A stretch of DNA of 64,000 nucleotides from Lachnospiraceae bacterium (GCA_015057435.1 SVEJ01000009.1:1-64000), one strand, 5' to 3'; shown: positions 53,674 to 63,154, counted from the stretch's first letter. Program-made: numbers and translations. Notes: a model not told the origin generated them from the sequence alone.

Positions 53674-55140
53674 ATGAAATACAAATTTTTTCTTGCATAT
53701 GTGCCTGTGATGTTACTTGTGAGTGTGTTGCTGATTGTATTGGCAGATCACTATGATGGAAAAGCGGTCATGGTAAGTTATCAGGCGGAGATTCATGAAT
53801 TAGGTGAATATGATGGTGATGTGATTCGTGATAGTGGCACGGATGGCGGAAATCAGCAGCCGGAGCAAGACTTTTTTAACGGAAGCGATATTCGTGATAA
53901 TGGTCAACCATATTGTATTAAGGTGAATAAGACGCAGAATGTAGTAACGGTCTATAAAGTTGGTGAAGATGGTTGTTATAGTAAGCCGGTGAAGGCGATG
54001 ATCTGCTCTGTTGGAGAGACAGGGAATACACCGGAAGGTATCTTTGAACTTGGAGACAGAGAAGAATGGCTTGCGTTAGAAGGTGATGTGTACGGACAGT
54101 ATGCAACGGTGATTACAGGAAGCTTTTTGTTTCACTCGGTTCCTTATTTTACGGAGAATAAGAATGATTTGGAAATTGAGGAATATAATAAGCTTGGATC
54201 GAGCGTGTCAGCAGGCTGTGTTCGATTATCTGTAATTGATGCAAAATGGATTTTTGACAACTGTGCCGAGACAACACTTGTTGAGATATTTGAAAGTGAT
54301 TATGTTGGTCCGTTGGGAAAACCGGTGGCTGCGGTAATCAGCAGTGGTGGTGCGGTCGGAAACTGGGATCCTACAGATCCGGACAGAGAGAATCCGTATA
54401 TGGGTAATATACCGATGATTCTTGGTGCTTACGACAGAGAAGTAGAACGCTATTCAGATTTTGATCCTACGTCCGGTGTGGTTGCATTAGATGCTACAGG
54501 AAAAGAAGTCACGAATTATATGAAAGTGGATGGAGAAGTGGATATGAATGTTTGCGGCATTTATAAAGTCACGTATTCCATTACAGATGAAACAGGAGTT
54601 ACAGGTGCAGCTACGGCTAATATTATTGTCAAAGATGAACAGCCACCTGTTATCTATGCCGATCAAAAAATTGATAGAATCGGAGCATATGATGTTACAA
54701 ATGTTGAAGATTTGCATGCGTTGCTTTTACAAAATGTTGTTGCGTATGACGGAAAGCAGCAACTCGATGCAGAGGATATCATGGTTGATTATTCTGAGAT
54801 TTTGAATAAAGGATACGGAATCTGTCATGTGAAGTATCGTGCACAGGATTCAGAAGGTAATCCTTCGGATGTTGTGGTTTTAAGTATTGATGTCGATATG
54901 GAACCACCGACAATTTCTTTGCGAAGACAACAACAAGCTGAAATCAGAGTGTCGAACATGCAACGTGACAAATATCTGATGGATTTGGTTAAGGTGGAGG
55001 ATAACAGTGGTAAAGTTGATTTGACTGTCAGTAGACCACTTGTATATACACCGGGTGAACCGTATATTGTTATGTATTGTGCAACAGATGAATTCGGGAA
55101 TGTCTCAACGCTTAGTGTGACATATCGAATCAAAGAATAA
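53674..55140 (+). CDS. L,D-transpeptidase (YkuD) with Ig-like domains
   Basis: 488 residues from ATG 53674 (AGAAGGA nine bases upstream); the ATG two codons before it is closer to the site and cannot be ruled out. One signal/anchor segment (about 3-24). The YkuD domain (about 75-215) has the catalytic set FHSVPYF and SAGCVRLSV (Cys in SxGCxR). It forms or edits 3-3 wall cross-links or attaches peptides. Behind it lie three Ig-like segments with DEQPPVIYADQKID and DMEPPTISLRRQ joints. Length is greater than for simple YkuD enzymes. It lies between spoIID and a SpoIIQ-like gene and has its own sigma-A-type promoter. Confidence 0.85.
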   Translation: MKYKFFLAYVPVMLLVSVLLIVLADHYDGKAVMVSYQAEIHELGEYDGDVIRDSGTDGGNQQPEQDFFNGSDIRDNGQPYCIKVNKTQNVVTVYKVGEDGCYSKPVKAMICSVGETGNTPEGIFELGDREEWLALEGDVYGQYATVITGSFLFHSVPYFTENKNDLEIEEYNKLGSSVSAGCVRLSVIDAKWIFDNCAETTLVEIFESDYVGPLGKPVAAVISSGGAVGNWDPTDPDRENPYMGNIPMILGAYDREVERYSDFDPTSGVVALDATGKEVTNYMKVDGEVDMNVCGIYKVTYSITDETGVTGAATANIIVKDEQPPVIYADQKIDRIGAYDVTNVEDLHALLLQNVVAYDGKQQLDAEDIMVDYSEILNKGYGICHVKYRAQDSEGNPSDVVVLSIDVDMEPPTISLRRQQQAEIRVSNMQRDKYLMDLVKVEDNSGKVDLTVSRPLVYTPGEPYIVMYCATDEFGNVSTLSVTYRIKE

Positions 55141-55144
55141 AAGA

Positions 55145-55174
55145 AAAAAGAATGCCACAGGCATTCTTTTTTTT
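55145..55174 (+). terminator. Terminator after the L,D-transpeptidase gene
   Basis: AAAAAGAATGCC / GGCATTCTTTTT with a 3-nt loop and a run of eight Ts. Confidence 0.88.
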
Positions 55175-55230
55175 GAAAATATGTATAGTATTACGTGATT
55201 TTGTCAACTCTATATACAGAGGTGATGAAT

Positions 55231-56031
55231 ATGAATAATCGTGATAAAACATTTTTACAAAAGCTAAAAGATAATGCATTTTACCTTTCATTAGGAATCG
55301 GATTATTTGCGGTTTTAGCAGTTGTGGGAGTGTATACCGCACAGCAAAACGATTTGAAAATTGCTGAAAATGAAATGGATATACAGACAGCGTCTGATTA
55401 CGCGGATTTAGAGGTTGTGGAAGAAACCAATGGAGAGGTTGCAAAATTAGAGATAACTGAGGAAGAAATGACAGAGGAAACATATACAACGGAAGAGATG
55501 ACAGAACTTGCAAAAAGCAAAGATATAGCACAAGAAACAGAAACTATGACAGAGACTGCAACGACAACAGAAGAAACGGGTGAAGTACCCGTGAATGCAG
55601 ATACCGGCCGATTGGATTTTAATAGTGAAAAGACAATTACATGGCCGATTAACGGAGAAGTAATCTTACCGTACAGTATGGAAACTACAGTATTTTTCAA
55701 GACGTTAGATCAGTACAAATGCAATCCGGGCATGTTGATTCAGGCAGGAGTTGGTGATAGTGTGAAAAACGCATATCTTGGACAAGTGACATCTGTAACA
55801 AGTGATGATACCTATGGTAATATGGTGACACTTTATATTGGAAATGAGTACAGCATAGTATATGGCCAGTTAGATGCTGTCTATGTAAAAGAGGGAGACT
55901 TTGTAAAAGCAGGAGAAATGATTGGTACGATAGGAAATCCAACCGATAGTTTTGTTGAAGAGGGAAGTCATCTTTTCTTTCAGATGAAAACAGGTGAAGA
56001 AGCGATAGATCCAATGTTATTTATTGAGTAA
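55231..56031 (+). CDS. spoIIQ: SpoIIQ-like degenerate M23 (LytM) protein
   Basis: 266 residues from ATG 55231 after AGAGGTG. Membrane segment about 16-36, a Thr/Glu-rich linker to ~135, then an M23 fold (about 140-266). The zinc ligands are lost: the family's H-x3-D is replaced in CNPGMLIQAG, YGH by YGQL and H-x-H by HLFFQ. A dead LytM domain with an N-terminal anchor is the design of SpoIIQ, the forespore half of the engulfment channel that binds SpoIIIAH. Its position close to spoIID supports this. Some clostridial SpoIIQ proteins keep the catalytic site, so this one resembles the Bacillus form. Confidence 0.7.
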   Translation: MNNRDKTFLQKLKDNAFYLSLGIGLFAVLAVVGVYTAQQNDLKIAENEMDIQTASDYADLEVVEETNGEVAKLEITEEEMTEETYTTEEMTELAKSKDIAQETETMTETATTTEETGEVPVNADTGRLDFNSEKTITWPINGEVILPYSMETTVFFKTLDQYKCNPGMLIQAGVGDSVKNAYLGQVTSVTSDDTYGNMVTLYIGNEYSIVYGQLDAVYVKEGDFVKAGEMIGTIGNPTDSFVEEGSHLFFQMKTGEEAIDPMLFIE

Positions 56032-56034
56032 TAA

Positions 56035-56074
56035 AGAGAGGTATTGTATAGATTATATACAATACCTCTCTTTT
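56035..56074. terminator. Bidirectional terminator between spoIIQ-like gene and perR
   Basis: A perfect 16-bp stem (AGAGAGGTATTGTATA / TATACAATACCTCTCT) with Ts after it. Confidence 0.85.
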
Positions 56075-56075
56075 A

Positions 56076-56465
56076 TTACATACATGTATTACATATCCCT
56101 TCAAAAAGCAGAGTATGACTTGTTATTACCCCTTCAAAAGATTCTGCGGCAGTGATATCTAACTGTTCAGAATAAGGAATCTCGATGTCTTTGACACATC
56201 CGCATTCTTTACACAAGAAGTGGTAATGTGGTCTGATATCTGCATCAAAATGGTCCATTTTGCCATCACATGGTAAGCGCAGAATCTCTCCGCGCTCAGA
56301 TAACTGTGCCAGATTACGATATACAGTACCGAGGCTAATGTTAGGTATAATGGTTCGGATTTCCTGATATACGGTATCAGCAGTAGGATGATCTTTGCGG
56401 GTTTTTAAAAAAGCGACAATTGCTTCTCTTTGTCGACTTCGTTTCATTGTGGTAGCCTGAGCCAT
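56076..56465 (-). CDS. perR: Fur-family regulator, PerR-like
   Basis: 129 residues from ATG 56465 (GGAGGTG just upstream); a longer ATG frame from 56552 has no site and would cross the operator. Winged helix with DHPTADTVYQEI and LGTVYRNLAQL, then the metal-sensing part: DHFDADIRPHYHFLC and two C-x2-C pairs (CKEC, CNTC) for structural zinc. The HFD-x3-PHYHF layout is that of PerR peroxide sensors. It would repress peroxide-defence genes with Fe or Mn and be inactivated by oxidation. A PerR-box-like site lies before it, suggesting autoregulation. Confidence 0.88.
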   Translation of the reverse strand: MAQATTMKRSRQREAIVAFLKTRKDHPTADTVYQEIRTIIPNISLGTVYRNLAQLSERGEILRLPCDGKMDHFDADIRPHYHFLCKECGCVKDIEIPYSEQLDITAAESFEGVITSHTLLFEGICNTCM

Positions 56466-56502
56466 AATACACCTCCATAAATGATAATAATTACTATTTT
56501 TA

Positions 56503-56518
56503 TTATAATGATGATTGT
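56503..56518. promoter_or_regulatory. PerR-box-like operator upstream of perR
   Basis: TTATAATGATGATTGT matches the first half and spacing of the Bacillus TTATAATNATTATAA box; a second, weaker ATGATAATAATTACT lies near 56481-56495. About 40-60 bp upstream of the perR start. Confidence 0.45.
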
Positions 56519-56596
56519 TAATTTTGTCAAATGATTCCTTGATAATAGACACTTGTTGAATATGTTGAAAAAAAAGGAATTTTTTTCAATCTAAAC

Positions 56597-56625
56597 TTGA
56601 CATGATATATGTCATGATGTATAGT
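56597..56625 (+). promoter_or_regulatory. Strong promoter of acpP with an inner palindrome
   Basis: Perfect TTGACA (56597-56602), 17-bp spacer, TATAGT (56620-56625). The spacer and -35 hold TGACAT-GATAT-ATGTCA, a 6-bp inverted repeat that could be an operator. Confidence 0.65.
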
Positions 56626-56713
56626 CAGTTGTGTTAGAAAAGGTCTTTGATGAATATAATATGTATGAATAGATTAAGACCTAGAAATTTGTGATTAAAA
56701 GGAGATTATTACA

Positions 56714-56947
56714 ATGCCAGAGAAAATGAGAGAGATTATTGCAGAGCAGTTAAGCATTGATGCAAGTGAGATCGAGTTAACATCTAACTTCAAAGAGGAT
56801 TTAGAGGCTGATTCATTAGATTTATTCGAATTAGTTATGGCTCTTGAAGAGGAATATGATGTTGAGATTCCATCAGAAGATTTAGAGAAGATTGCAACTG
56901 TAGAGGATATTATTGAGTACTTAAAGGCTCATGGCGTAGAAATCTAA
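56714..56947 (+). CDS. acpP: Acyl carrier protein
   Basis: 77 residues, ATG after AAAAGGAG. The phosphopantetheine serine sits in [18 protein letters not shown]. Helices and the acidic character are standard for the fatty-acid ACP. Codon use is strongly biased, in keeping with high expression. The gene stands alone, not next to the fab genes, and carries its own strong promoter and terminator. A short stem (AGGTCTT / AAGACCT) lies in its leader. Confidence 0.95.
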   Translation: MPEKMREIIAEQLSIDASEIELTSNFKEDLEADSLDLFELVMALEEEYDVEIPSEDLEKIATVEDIIEYLKAHGVEI

Positions 56948-56972
56948 TTTAAAAGTTGTATAATTGTAGGAA

Positions 56973-57014
56973 TAAGAAAAAGACCGAATGCAATTGCATT
57001 CGGTCTTTTTCTTA
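56973..57014. terminator. Bidirectional terminator after acpP
   Basis: A long perfect stem (AAGAAAAAGACCGAATGC / GCATTCGGTCTTTTTCTT) serving acpP and the minus-strand gene. Confidence 0.88.
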
Positions 57015-57032
57015 TTCTGGATATGGATAAAA

Positions 57033-57206
57033 CTACATTTGCTTACGGACAACACCGTATTCGTCATCCAGTCGAAAGAATGAACAATTGGAGTTCCTGC
57101 CTTGTAAGAACTTTACCATATCATCTTCGTCCAGGTTGACATCGCAAGAATAGCATTCCCAATCTTCGTCATACACAAAGTGTACACATTGTTCGCATAA
57201 GTCCAT
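57033..57206 (-). CDS. Small Cys-rich protein, DUF6472-like
   Basis: 57 residues, ATG 57206 after GGGGATG. Six Cys/acidic features: C-x2-C near the start (LCEQC), C-x2-C in ECYSC, one Cys in NSNCSFF, then FRLDDEYGVVRKQM at the C-terminus. This layout matches a small Lachnospiraceae family (DUF6472 as I recall) with probable metal binding. It begins 13 bp after the lipoprotein stop on the same strand, so the two are probably one transcript. Function unknown. Confidence 0.7.
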   Translation of the reverse strand: MDLCEQCVHFVYDEDWECYSCDVNLDEDDMVKFLQGRNSNCSFFRLDDEYGVVRKQM

Positions 57207-57219
57207 GATGATTCATCCC

Positions 57220-57879
57220 CTATTGTGCGTTTTCTATATCTACAAGTTGTTCGATTAATTTCTGCAATTCACTGATATCTGCAGAATAGACAACCTGAGA
57301 ACCATTTCTTGTAGGAGCAACAATGATTTCATGTGTAACCGGTTCTGCATAGTTGGCTGCATCAAGATTCTTCTTCATTGCATCATACATAAAATTAATT
57401 GCCTCAGCTTCTAATTCACTTTGTGAAGGGGTTTCACCTGCATCAACTTTGGATTGTGCATAATTCGTAAGATATGTTTCTCCTTCTGCTAAAATACCTT
57501 CGAAAATCATTAATTTGTAAGTTGTAACAGGTACAGTGTATGATTTGTCATCATTCTTAGTAGCTTCACCAACTTCGTATTTGAACGCTTTGTACATATC
57601 GATGAACAACTGGCGGAATTCTGCTTTTTTCTCGTCAGATACATTATATCCCTGTAGATAAGCCATCTCTGCATCGATTGCCTGATTGTATAATGCTTCC
57701 ACTTCTTCTACTGTAGAACCGGTAATCTCAGCGTATTCTTCGAATTCAGCTTTTGTGTTAGCGTTGAGACAAGAACGAATATATCCGCTTGCATCAAATT
57801 CCTTCATACATCCTGTTAAAACCAGAAACAGCGATAACATAAGTAACAATGTTGTTTGTTTGCTTTTTAAAACTTTCAT
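57220..57879 (-). CDS. Lipoprotein, DUF5105-like
   Basis: 219 residues from ATG 57879, with GAGGAGG upstream; a longer frame to 57918 has no good site. A lipobox LTGC (Cys23) ends the signal peptide. The mature part is mostly helical (FEEYAEITGSTVEEVEALYN) and then mixed, with VPVTTYKLMIFEG and ITHEIIV-like strands (residues 120-200), resembling DUF5105-type clostridial lipoproteins. No catalytic site seen. Downstream of the GH94 gene and followed by the Cys-rich mini-gene. Confidence 0.7.
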   Translation of the reverse strand: MKVLKSKQTTLLLMLSLFLVLTGCMKEFDASGYIRSCLNANTKAEFEEYAEITGSTVEEVEALYNQAIDAEMAYLQGYNVSDEKKAEFRQLFIDMYKAFKYEVGEATKNDDKSYTVPVTTYKLMIFEGILAEGETYLTNYAQSKVDAGETPSQSELEAEAINFMYDAMKKNLDAANYAEPVTHEIIVAPTRNGSQVVYSADISELQKLIEQLVDIENAQ

Positions 57880-57898
57880 GACGTCCTCCTCTATATAG

Positions 57899-57930
57899 AA
57901 GAAACCGATGAATATCACCGGTTTCTTTCG
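57899..57930 (-). terminator. Hairpin between the GH94 gene and the lipoprotein gene
   Basis: GAAACCG and CGGTTTC pair with an inner GAT/ATC around a short loop; the run after it on the minus strand is only partly T-rich. Confidence 0.45.
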
Positions 57931-57937
57931 TGTTATA

Positions 57938-60421
57938 TTAACCCATAATTACCTCAACAGTATGAGTCTTTCCGTCTCCGAATACCGGAAGAACGTTACC
58001 TTCGATTGCATTACCATCTACAGTTACGCTCTTAACACCCTTACATACGTGACTTGGGTTCTTAACTGTAATTTCATATGTGTCGCCACGGAACTGACGA
58101 GTTGCACTTAAACCATCCCAAGCAGACGGAATAGATGGATCAATCTTAAGACCATCAAAGTCTGGCTGGATACCTAAGATGTACTGTGAAATAGCAACCA
58201 TGTTCCAAGCGGCTGTACCTGTAAGCCATGAGTTCTTACCCTGACCAAAGTTCTTGCCTGTCTGTCCGATATCAGAACCTGCATCCTTACCACCGATCAT
58301 CTGACCATATACGTAAGGCTCAGTCTTGTGAAGATCTGAATGCTCCTCTGTATAAGCAGGTGCAATCTCTGAATAGTACTTAAATGCCTGATCACCTTCA
58401 CCGGCATAAGCAGCAGCACAGATAATCCATGCATTGTTATGAGTGAAGATACCGGCGTTCTCCTTGTATCCGCCCGGATAAGTAGAAATTTCACCGTACT
58501 GGATATAGTACTTTGTAAATGCCGGATTGTTAAGTACGAGACCGTGCTCTGTATTCAAACGCTCATCAATAGCCTTTAATGTCTTCTTAGTAACTTCAGG
58601 ATCGATGTCTGACATAATAGCGAAGCCCTGTGGCTCGATGAAGATCTGTCCTTCTTCACATTCTTTAGAACCCATCTTCTCGCCGTATGCATCGTATGCA
58701 CGGAGGAACCAATCGCCATCCCATGCATGCTCCATCATATTTGCTTTCATCTTATCGATCTCAGCCTGAGCAGCAGCAGCTTCTTCGTCCTTGCCTAAGT
58801 GCTTCAAGATGCCTACATAGTTAGGACCTGCATATGTGAAGAGTGCAGCAACCATAACTGATTCAGCAATCTTAGAGTAACCACCTTCTGCGGCAAACTT
58901 AGGATTGGTGTATGTCTGGAAACTCTCACCCGGTGTATCAGAGAAGCATGAAAGGTTCATACAGTCGTTCCAGTCAGCTCTCATTGCAAGTGGGAGACCA
59001 TGTGGTCCAAGGTTGTTTACAATCTTGTAGAAAGATACTTTCAAGTGGTCAAGCATAGTCTCAGCGATAGACATGTCGTTGTCGTATGGAACCATCTCAT
59101 CAAGAAGGCTCCAGTCGCCTGTTTCTTTGATGTATGCTGCAACTGAAAGGATGAGCCATAATGGATCATCTGAGAAATCGCCACCGATGTCAGCGTTACC
59201 CTTCTTAGTAAGTGGCTGATATTGATGATAACATCCACCATCCGGGAACTGAGTAGAAGCGATATCAATAATTCTTTCTCTTGCACGATCAGGAATCTGA
59301 TGAACGAAACCAAGTACATCCTGGTTTGAATCACGGAATCCCATACCACGACCAATGCCTGACTCGAAGTATGATGCTGAACGTGAAAGGTTAAATGTAA
59401 CCATACACTGATACTGATTCCAGATATTAACCATACGGTTAACCTTGTCTTCCGGAGTATCAACAGTAAGGATACCAAGGAGCTTGTCCCAAGTAGCCTT
59501 AAGTTCTGCAAGACCGGCAGCAACCTTCTCAGGTGTATTATACTGCTCCATCATAGCAAGTGCTTTTGTCTTGTTGATTGTCTTACCATCTGCCTCGAAC
59601 TTTTCTTCAACCGGCATCTCAACGTAGCCAAGAATGAAGATAAGAGTCTTAGACTCGCCCGGAGCAAGCGTAATCTTCTTGTAGTGAGAAGCAATCGGTG
59701 ACCATCCGTCTGCAAATGAGTTAGAAGCCTCGTTTGCCTCTACAACCTGTGGATTGTTGAATCCGTTGTAAAGTCCGATAAATGCATCTCTATCTGTATC
59801 ATAACCGTCAATCTCATCATTCACTGTGTAGAATGCGAAGTGATCACGACGATCTCTGTACTCTGTCTTGTGGTAGATTGTAGAACCGGAAACCTCTACA
59901 CGACCTGTTGAGAAGTTTCTCTGGAAGTTGGTGCAGTCATCCTGTGCATCCCATAAACACCACTCTGCAAATGAGAAGAGTGAGAATGTCTTGGTGTCAG
60001 AACCTTCGTTTGTTAAAACTACCTGCTGAACTTCACCTGCGTAGTTCTGTGGTACAAAGAATGTAACCTCTGCATTTAAGTTGTTTTTCTTACCTGTAAT
60101 CTTGGTATAACCCATACCGTGACGGCATTCGTAGTTGTCTAACTCTGTCTTAACAGGAGACCAACCAGGGTTCCAAACTGTTCCTTCATCGTTAATATAG
60201 AAATAACGTCCTCCCATATCGATTGGAACATTGTTGTAACGGTAACGAGTAATTCTACGAAGACGAGCGTCTTTATAGAAACTGTAACCGCCTGCTGTAT
60301 TGGAAATCAAAGAAAAGAAGTCTTGAGTTCCTAAGTAGTTGATCCATGGATATGGAGTTCTTGGAGATGTGATCACATACTCCTTGTTGGCGTCATCAAA
60401 AAAGCCAAATTTTTTGCTCAT
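57938..60421 (-). CDS. GH94 cellobiose phosphorylase
   Basis: 827 residues, within family range. The N-terminal beta-sandwich opens with [23 protein letters not shown], the typical start of cellobiose phosphorylase, and continues with the (alpha/alpha)6 barrel; DWNDCMN carries the general acid Asp, and the phosphate site region [20 protein letters not shown] is intact. It splits cellobiose with phosphate to glucose 1-phosphate and glucose, saving ATP. No signal peptide, so it acts on imported sugar. ATG after AGAGAGG. A cre-like site lies 54 bp upstream. Relatives act on cellodextrin or chitobiose, so the exact substrate needs testing. Confidence 0.9.
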   Translation of the reverse strand: MSKKFGFFDDANKEYVITSPRTPYPWINYLGTQDFFSLISNTAGGYSFYKDARLRRITRYRYNNVPIDMGGRYFYINDEGTVWNPGWSPVKTELDNYECRHGMGYTKITGKKNNLNAEVTFFVPQNYAGEVQQVVLTNEGSDTKTFSLFSFAEWCLWDAQDDCTNFQRNFSTGRVEVSGSTIYHKTEYRDRRDHFAFYTVNDEIDGYDTDRDAFIGLYNGFNNPQVVEANEASNSFADGWSPIASHYKKITLAPGESKTLIFILGYVEMPVEEKFEADGKTINKTKALAMMEQYNTPEKVAAGLAELKATWDKLLGILTVDTPEDKVNRMVNIWNQYQCMVTFNLSRSASYFESGIGRGMGFRDSNQDVLGFVHQIPDRARERIIDIASTQFPDGGCYHQYQPLTKKGNADIGGDFSDDPLWLILSVAAYIKETGDWSLLDEMVPYDNDMSIAETMLDHLKVSFYKIVNNLGPHGLPLAMRADWNDCMNLSCFSDTPGESFQTYTNPKFAAEGGYSKIAESVMVAALFTYAGPNYVGILKHLGKDEEAAAAQAEIDKMKANMMEHAWDGDWFLRAYDAYGEKMGSKECEEGQIFIEPQGFAIMSDIDPEVTKKTLKAIDERLNTEHGLVLNNPAFTKYYIQYGEISTYPGGYKENAGIFTHNNAWIICAAAYAGEGDQAFKYYSEIAPAYTEEHSDLHKTEPYVYGQMIGGKDAGSDIGQTGKNFGQGKNSWLTGTAAWNMVAISQYILGIQPDFDGLKIDPSIPSAWDGLSATRQFRGDTYEITVKNPSHVCKGVKSVTVDGNAIEGNVLPVFGDGKTHTVEVIMG

Positions 60422-60474
60422 GTGTGTAATACCTCTCTTTCTGTTCTTTACGCACTAATTTCCGCGTGTTTTCT

Positions 60475-60488
60475 TGAAAGAGCTTTCT
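60475..60488. promoter_or_regulatory. cre-like site upstream of the GH94 gene
   Basis: TGAAAGAGCTTTCT matches the CcpA consensus TGWAARCGYTWNCW at 13 of 14 positions, failing only at the first base of the central CG. It lies between the start codon and a minus-strand TATAAT near 60550. Confidence 0.4.
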
Positions 60489-60539
60489 CGTCTGCAAATG
60501 CCTGTTTAGCTCCCCCCTATTTGAAAACAGTCGCATGGA

Positions 60540-60670
60540 TATATTATATTATAAATGGGCATAAAACACAAGAAAAACAACGTGTTTTTGAATGGAAAAA
60601 TAATAAGAAAACAAGCAACACTAGCACTCGTGGATGATATAAAAATAAACACAAGATTTGGATTTTTTTA
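60540..60670. other. Gene-free upstream region of the GH94 gene
   Basis: No reliable gene lies between 60489 and 60671. The minus strand has a TATAAT in GGATATATTATATTATAAA near 60550, a probable -10 box for the GH94 gene; the rest is AT-rich and unassigned. Confidence 0.4.
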
Positions 60671-60671
60671 A

Positions 60672-60732
60672 TGCAAAAAAGAGAAGGAGCATTGAAAAAA
60701 TGAGAGCGAATGCATCATTTTTTCAGTACTCC
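60672..60732 (-). terminator. Terminator after the aldose epimerase gene
   Basis: On the minus strand, an imperfect stem joins GGAG-x4-GAAAAAATGA and TCATTTTTTC-x4-CTCC, with a T-run after it (TTCTCTTTTTT). Confidence 0.65.
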
Positions 60733-60758
60733 TAAAATAATTGATGTGTAATTAACGA

Positions 60759-61769
60759 TTATATTGTATAAATGTGCTGTGAAACAGTCTTAGATTCCGA
60801 TGGCGCAAGTTCGATATAGCCTGTTACATCTTGTGGCATATCGAGATTCGGTGCATCAATCATAGCTGTCATAGGCTCCACGCAGTAGTAGTGCTTGCGT
60901 CCACGGTCGTTCCATGCAATGAAATACTTGTATGTTTCGTCTACTTCATAGCATACACGTTTACCTGATGCAATATCAGTCATAATGGCACCGTAGAAAG
61001 GCTTTCCGTCGAGTTCACCCATCTCTACGTTATAAATGTCGTTATCAACAACTACTTTATCCACAAGTTTTGTGCCATCAACATATTGCTTATCGTACGC
61101 AGATAACGGACGTAATTCTCCGGTAGGAAGGCAACGCCAATCGATGATGCATCTTGATACGGCAGGAATCTTGATACGGATATCCTTTCCGATACCTTTC
61201 TTGGTGAAAGGAGCTTTGAATGCAGTGTGGTGACATACACTATAAGGCATCTGCTTATCCGATAAGTTTGTTAATGTAAAATCGTAGTGCAATCCGTTCT
61301 CATCTAACGTAAATACATAATCGGCCTGAAACTTAACAGGATAATATTCAAAGAACAAATCGTTCTCGTCATAGATATACTGTGTCTTGGCAATTGCTTT
61401 GTCGCCGTCTACAAGTGTTTCGATAACTTTGTGGTTACGCTTATGTAAGAAACCATGTATATGATTCTGCATTCTGCCTTCATTGTTCGGCCACTGATAT
61501 GTCGCATCGCTTGCACGAAGCACTCCATAATTCAAACGGTTGCCAAAGTACAAAGTCGGAAGGCCGTATACTTCAGGTGATGCAGTTAATTTCTTGATTG
61601 GGTTTTCTTTATGGTAACGCAAGATTTCGATTTTGTTCTTACAATCTCTTAGTCTTGCGACATTACTTCCTACGGTTGGAGCAATGATGGCGAGATAACC
61701 GCCGGCTTTCATTTCAATAACTGGAGCACCATTCAACTGTATTTCTTTGCAACTGGTGTTCATGTTCAT
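60759..61769 (-). CDS. Aldose 1-epimerase family protein
   Basis: 336 residues, ATG after GGGGG. The GalM-like beta-sandwich shows the paired histidines in NHIHGFLHKRNHK and SVCHHTAFKAPF, and the catalytic Glu in YYCVEPMTAMIDAPN. It would interconvert alpha and beta anomers of a hexose, possibly glucose freed by the adjacent GH94 enzyme. It precedes the GH94 gene on the same strand, with a terminator between, so the two form separate units. The exact sugar is not shown by the sequence. Confidence 0.82.
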   Translation of the reverse strand: MNMNTSCKEIQLNGAPVIEMKAGGYLAIIAPTVGSNVARLRDCKNKIEILRYHKENPIKKLTASPEVYGLPTLYFGNRLNYGVLRASDATYQWPNNEGRMQNHIHGFLHKRNHKVIETLVDGDKAIAKTQYIYDENDLFFEYYPVKFQADYVFTLDENGLHYDFTLTNLSDKQMPYSVCHHTAFKAPFTKKGIGKDIRIKIPAVSRCIIDWRCLPTGELRPLSAYDKQYVDGTKLVDKVVVDNDIYNVEMGELDGKPFYGAIMTDIASGKRVCYEVDETYKYFIAWNDRGRKHYYCVEPMTAMIDAPNLDMPQDVTGYIELAPSESKTVSQHIYTI

Positions 61770-61918
61770 ATGTCCCCCTTTTTTCTGTTCAGTACAAAAT
61801 AATCAATTGCCTTACATACGCAAATATACTACAATTATATCATAGAATGATGCTTATGAGAATCAAAAAGTTATACAAAAATAGAGCTTAACAGTGGATA
61901 AATTTGACAGAGGTGTGT

Positions 61919-63154
61919 ATGGGGTACATAGGGAAGCAAAAAACGATATATTTTCATATTGACGTGAACAATGCTTTTTTGAGTTGGGAAGCACTTTATC
62001 GTATGCGTGAATTGGGTGAACAACAAGATATTCGAGAACTTGATGCAATTATAGGCGGTGATGTCAGCAAGCGGCATGGTATTGTTTTGGCAAAATCTAT
62101 GTCTGCAAAAAAGTACGGAATTGTTACAGGCGAACCGGTTGTATCTGCAATGAGAAAATGCCCGACCTTGCAGTCTTTTGAGCCGCACATGTGGTACTAC
62201 AAGGAATGTTCAAGTGCATTGATGGAATTGTTTCAACGATATGCACCGATCGTTGATCAATATTCAATTGATGAGGCGTTTTTGGATATGTCGGGAACGT
62301 ATACGTTATACGGTGATCCGGTTGAGTTTGCACATAGATTAAAAGATGAGATAAGAGATACGTTGGGATTTACCGTCAATATCGGAATTTCTTCGAATCG
62401 CCTGCTTGCTAAGATGGCAAGTGATTTTCAAAAACCGGACAGAGTGCACACCTTGTTTCCTGATGAGATACAGGAGAAAATGTGGCCGCTTCCGGTGGAG
62501 GACTTGTTCTATGTAGGGAAGTCTACAGCAAGTCGATTACATGCGCTTGGAATTCACACGATAGGAGATATTGCGAAAACGGATTTTGCTGTATTAGAAT
62601 CGCATTTCAAGAGTCACGGGGTCGTCATTTATAACTTTGCAAACGGGATTGATTTCACACTTGAAGATCGGACAGAAGCCGTACAGAAGGGATATGGTAA
62701 TTCTACGACGATTGCCTATGATATCAAGGATAATGAGGCGGCATATCATACGATTATGGGACTTTGTGAATCTGTTTGCGTGAGAATGCGCAAAGACGAA
62801 GTGCAAGCCCTTGTATTAGCCGTAGAGATTAAAGATAGTAATTTTGTTGTGAAAAGACATCAAAGAACTTTGTTATCGCCGACGAATGTAACAGATGAGT
62901 GTTATGAGATTGCTTGTCGCTTGTTTGATGAGCTATGGGATGGCTCACCGATTCGTCTAATCGGTGTATCTGCGAATAAGGTGACGGATGTTGGCACTCG
63001 CCAGATGAACTTATTTGATATGGAAAGCCATGAGAAATTACAAAATCTGGATCAGGCATTGGATTCAATTCGTAATAGATACGGCAATGGTGCGGTCAAA
63101 AGAGGAAGTTTTTTGAATTCGTCTAAAAAGATGGATAAGTATGATAAACAATAA
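61919..63154 (+). CDS. dinB: DNA polymerase IV (Y-family)
   Basis: 411 residues from ATG 61919 (GAGGTG immediately before it); a TTG at 61904 is possible but less likely. Palm motifs: FHIDVNNAFLSWEA with the catalytic Asp, and YSIDEAFLDMS (the SIDE carboxylates). Next come GISSNRLLAKMAS and the little-finger domain. It copies past damaged bases with low fidelity. The C-terminus has QMNLFDMES, a beta-clamp binding motif (QxxLF). No LexA box (GAAC-N4-GTTC) was found upstream. Some Firmicutes carry this clade with the IDVNNAFLSWEA start as a housekeeping polymerase. Confidence 0.92.
   Translation: MGYIGKQKTIYFHIDVNNAFLSWEALYRMRELGEQQDIRELDAIIGGDVSKRHGIVLAKSMSAKKYGIVTGEPVVSAMRKCPTLQSFEPHMWYYKECSSALMELFQRYAPIVDQYSIDEAFLDMSGTYTLYGDPVEFAHRLKDEIRDTLGFTVNIGISSNRLLAKMASDFQKPDRVHTLFPDEIQEKMWPLPVEDLFYVGKSTASRLHALGIHTIGDIAKTDFAVLESHFKSHGVVIYNFANGIDFTLEDRTEAVQKGYGNSTTIAYDIKDNEAAYHTIMGLCESVCVRMRKDEVQALVLAVEIKDSNFVVKRHQRTLLSPTNVTDECYEIACRLFDELWDGSPIRLIGVSANKVTDVGTRQMNLFDMESHEKLQNLDQALDSIRNRYGNGAVKRGSFLNSSKKMDKYDKQ

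Noticed and set aside
55175-55230. Sigma-F/G promoter for the SpoIIQ-like gene
   Set aside because: TGTATA near 55182 could be a -35, but no convincing -10 follows at the correct spacing.
60422-60637. A 71-residue plus-strand frame upstream of the GH94 gene
   Set aside because: It runs antisense through the promoter region, has no ribosome-binding site and no recognisable protein features.
61780-61918. LexA/SOS operator upstream of dinB
   Set aside because: No GAAC-N4-GTTC-type palindrome could be found.
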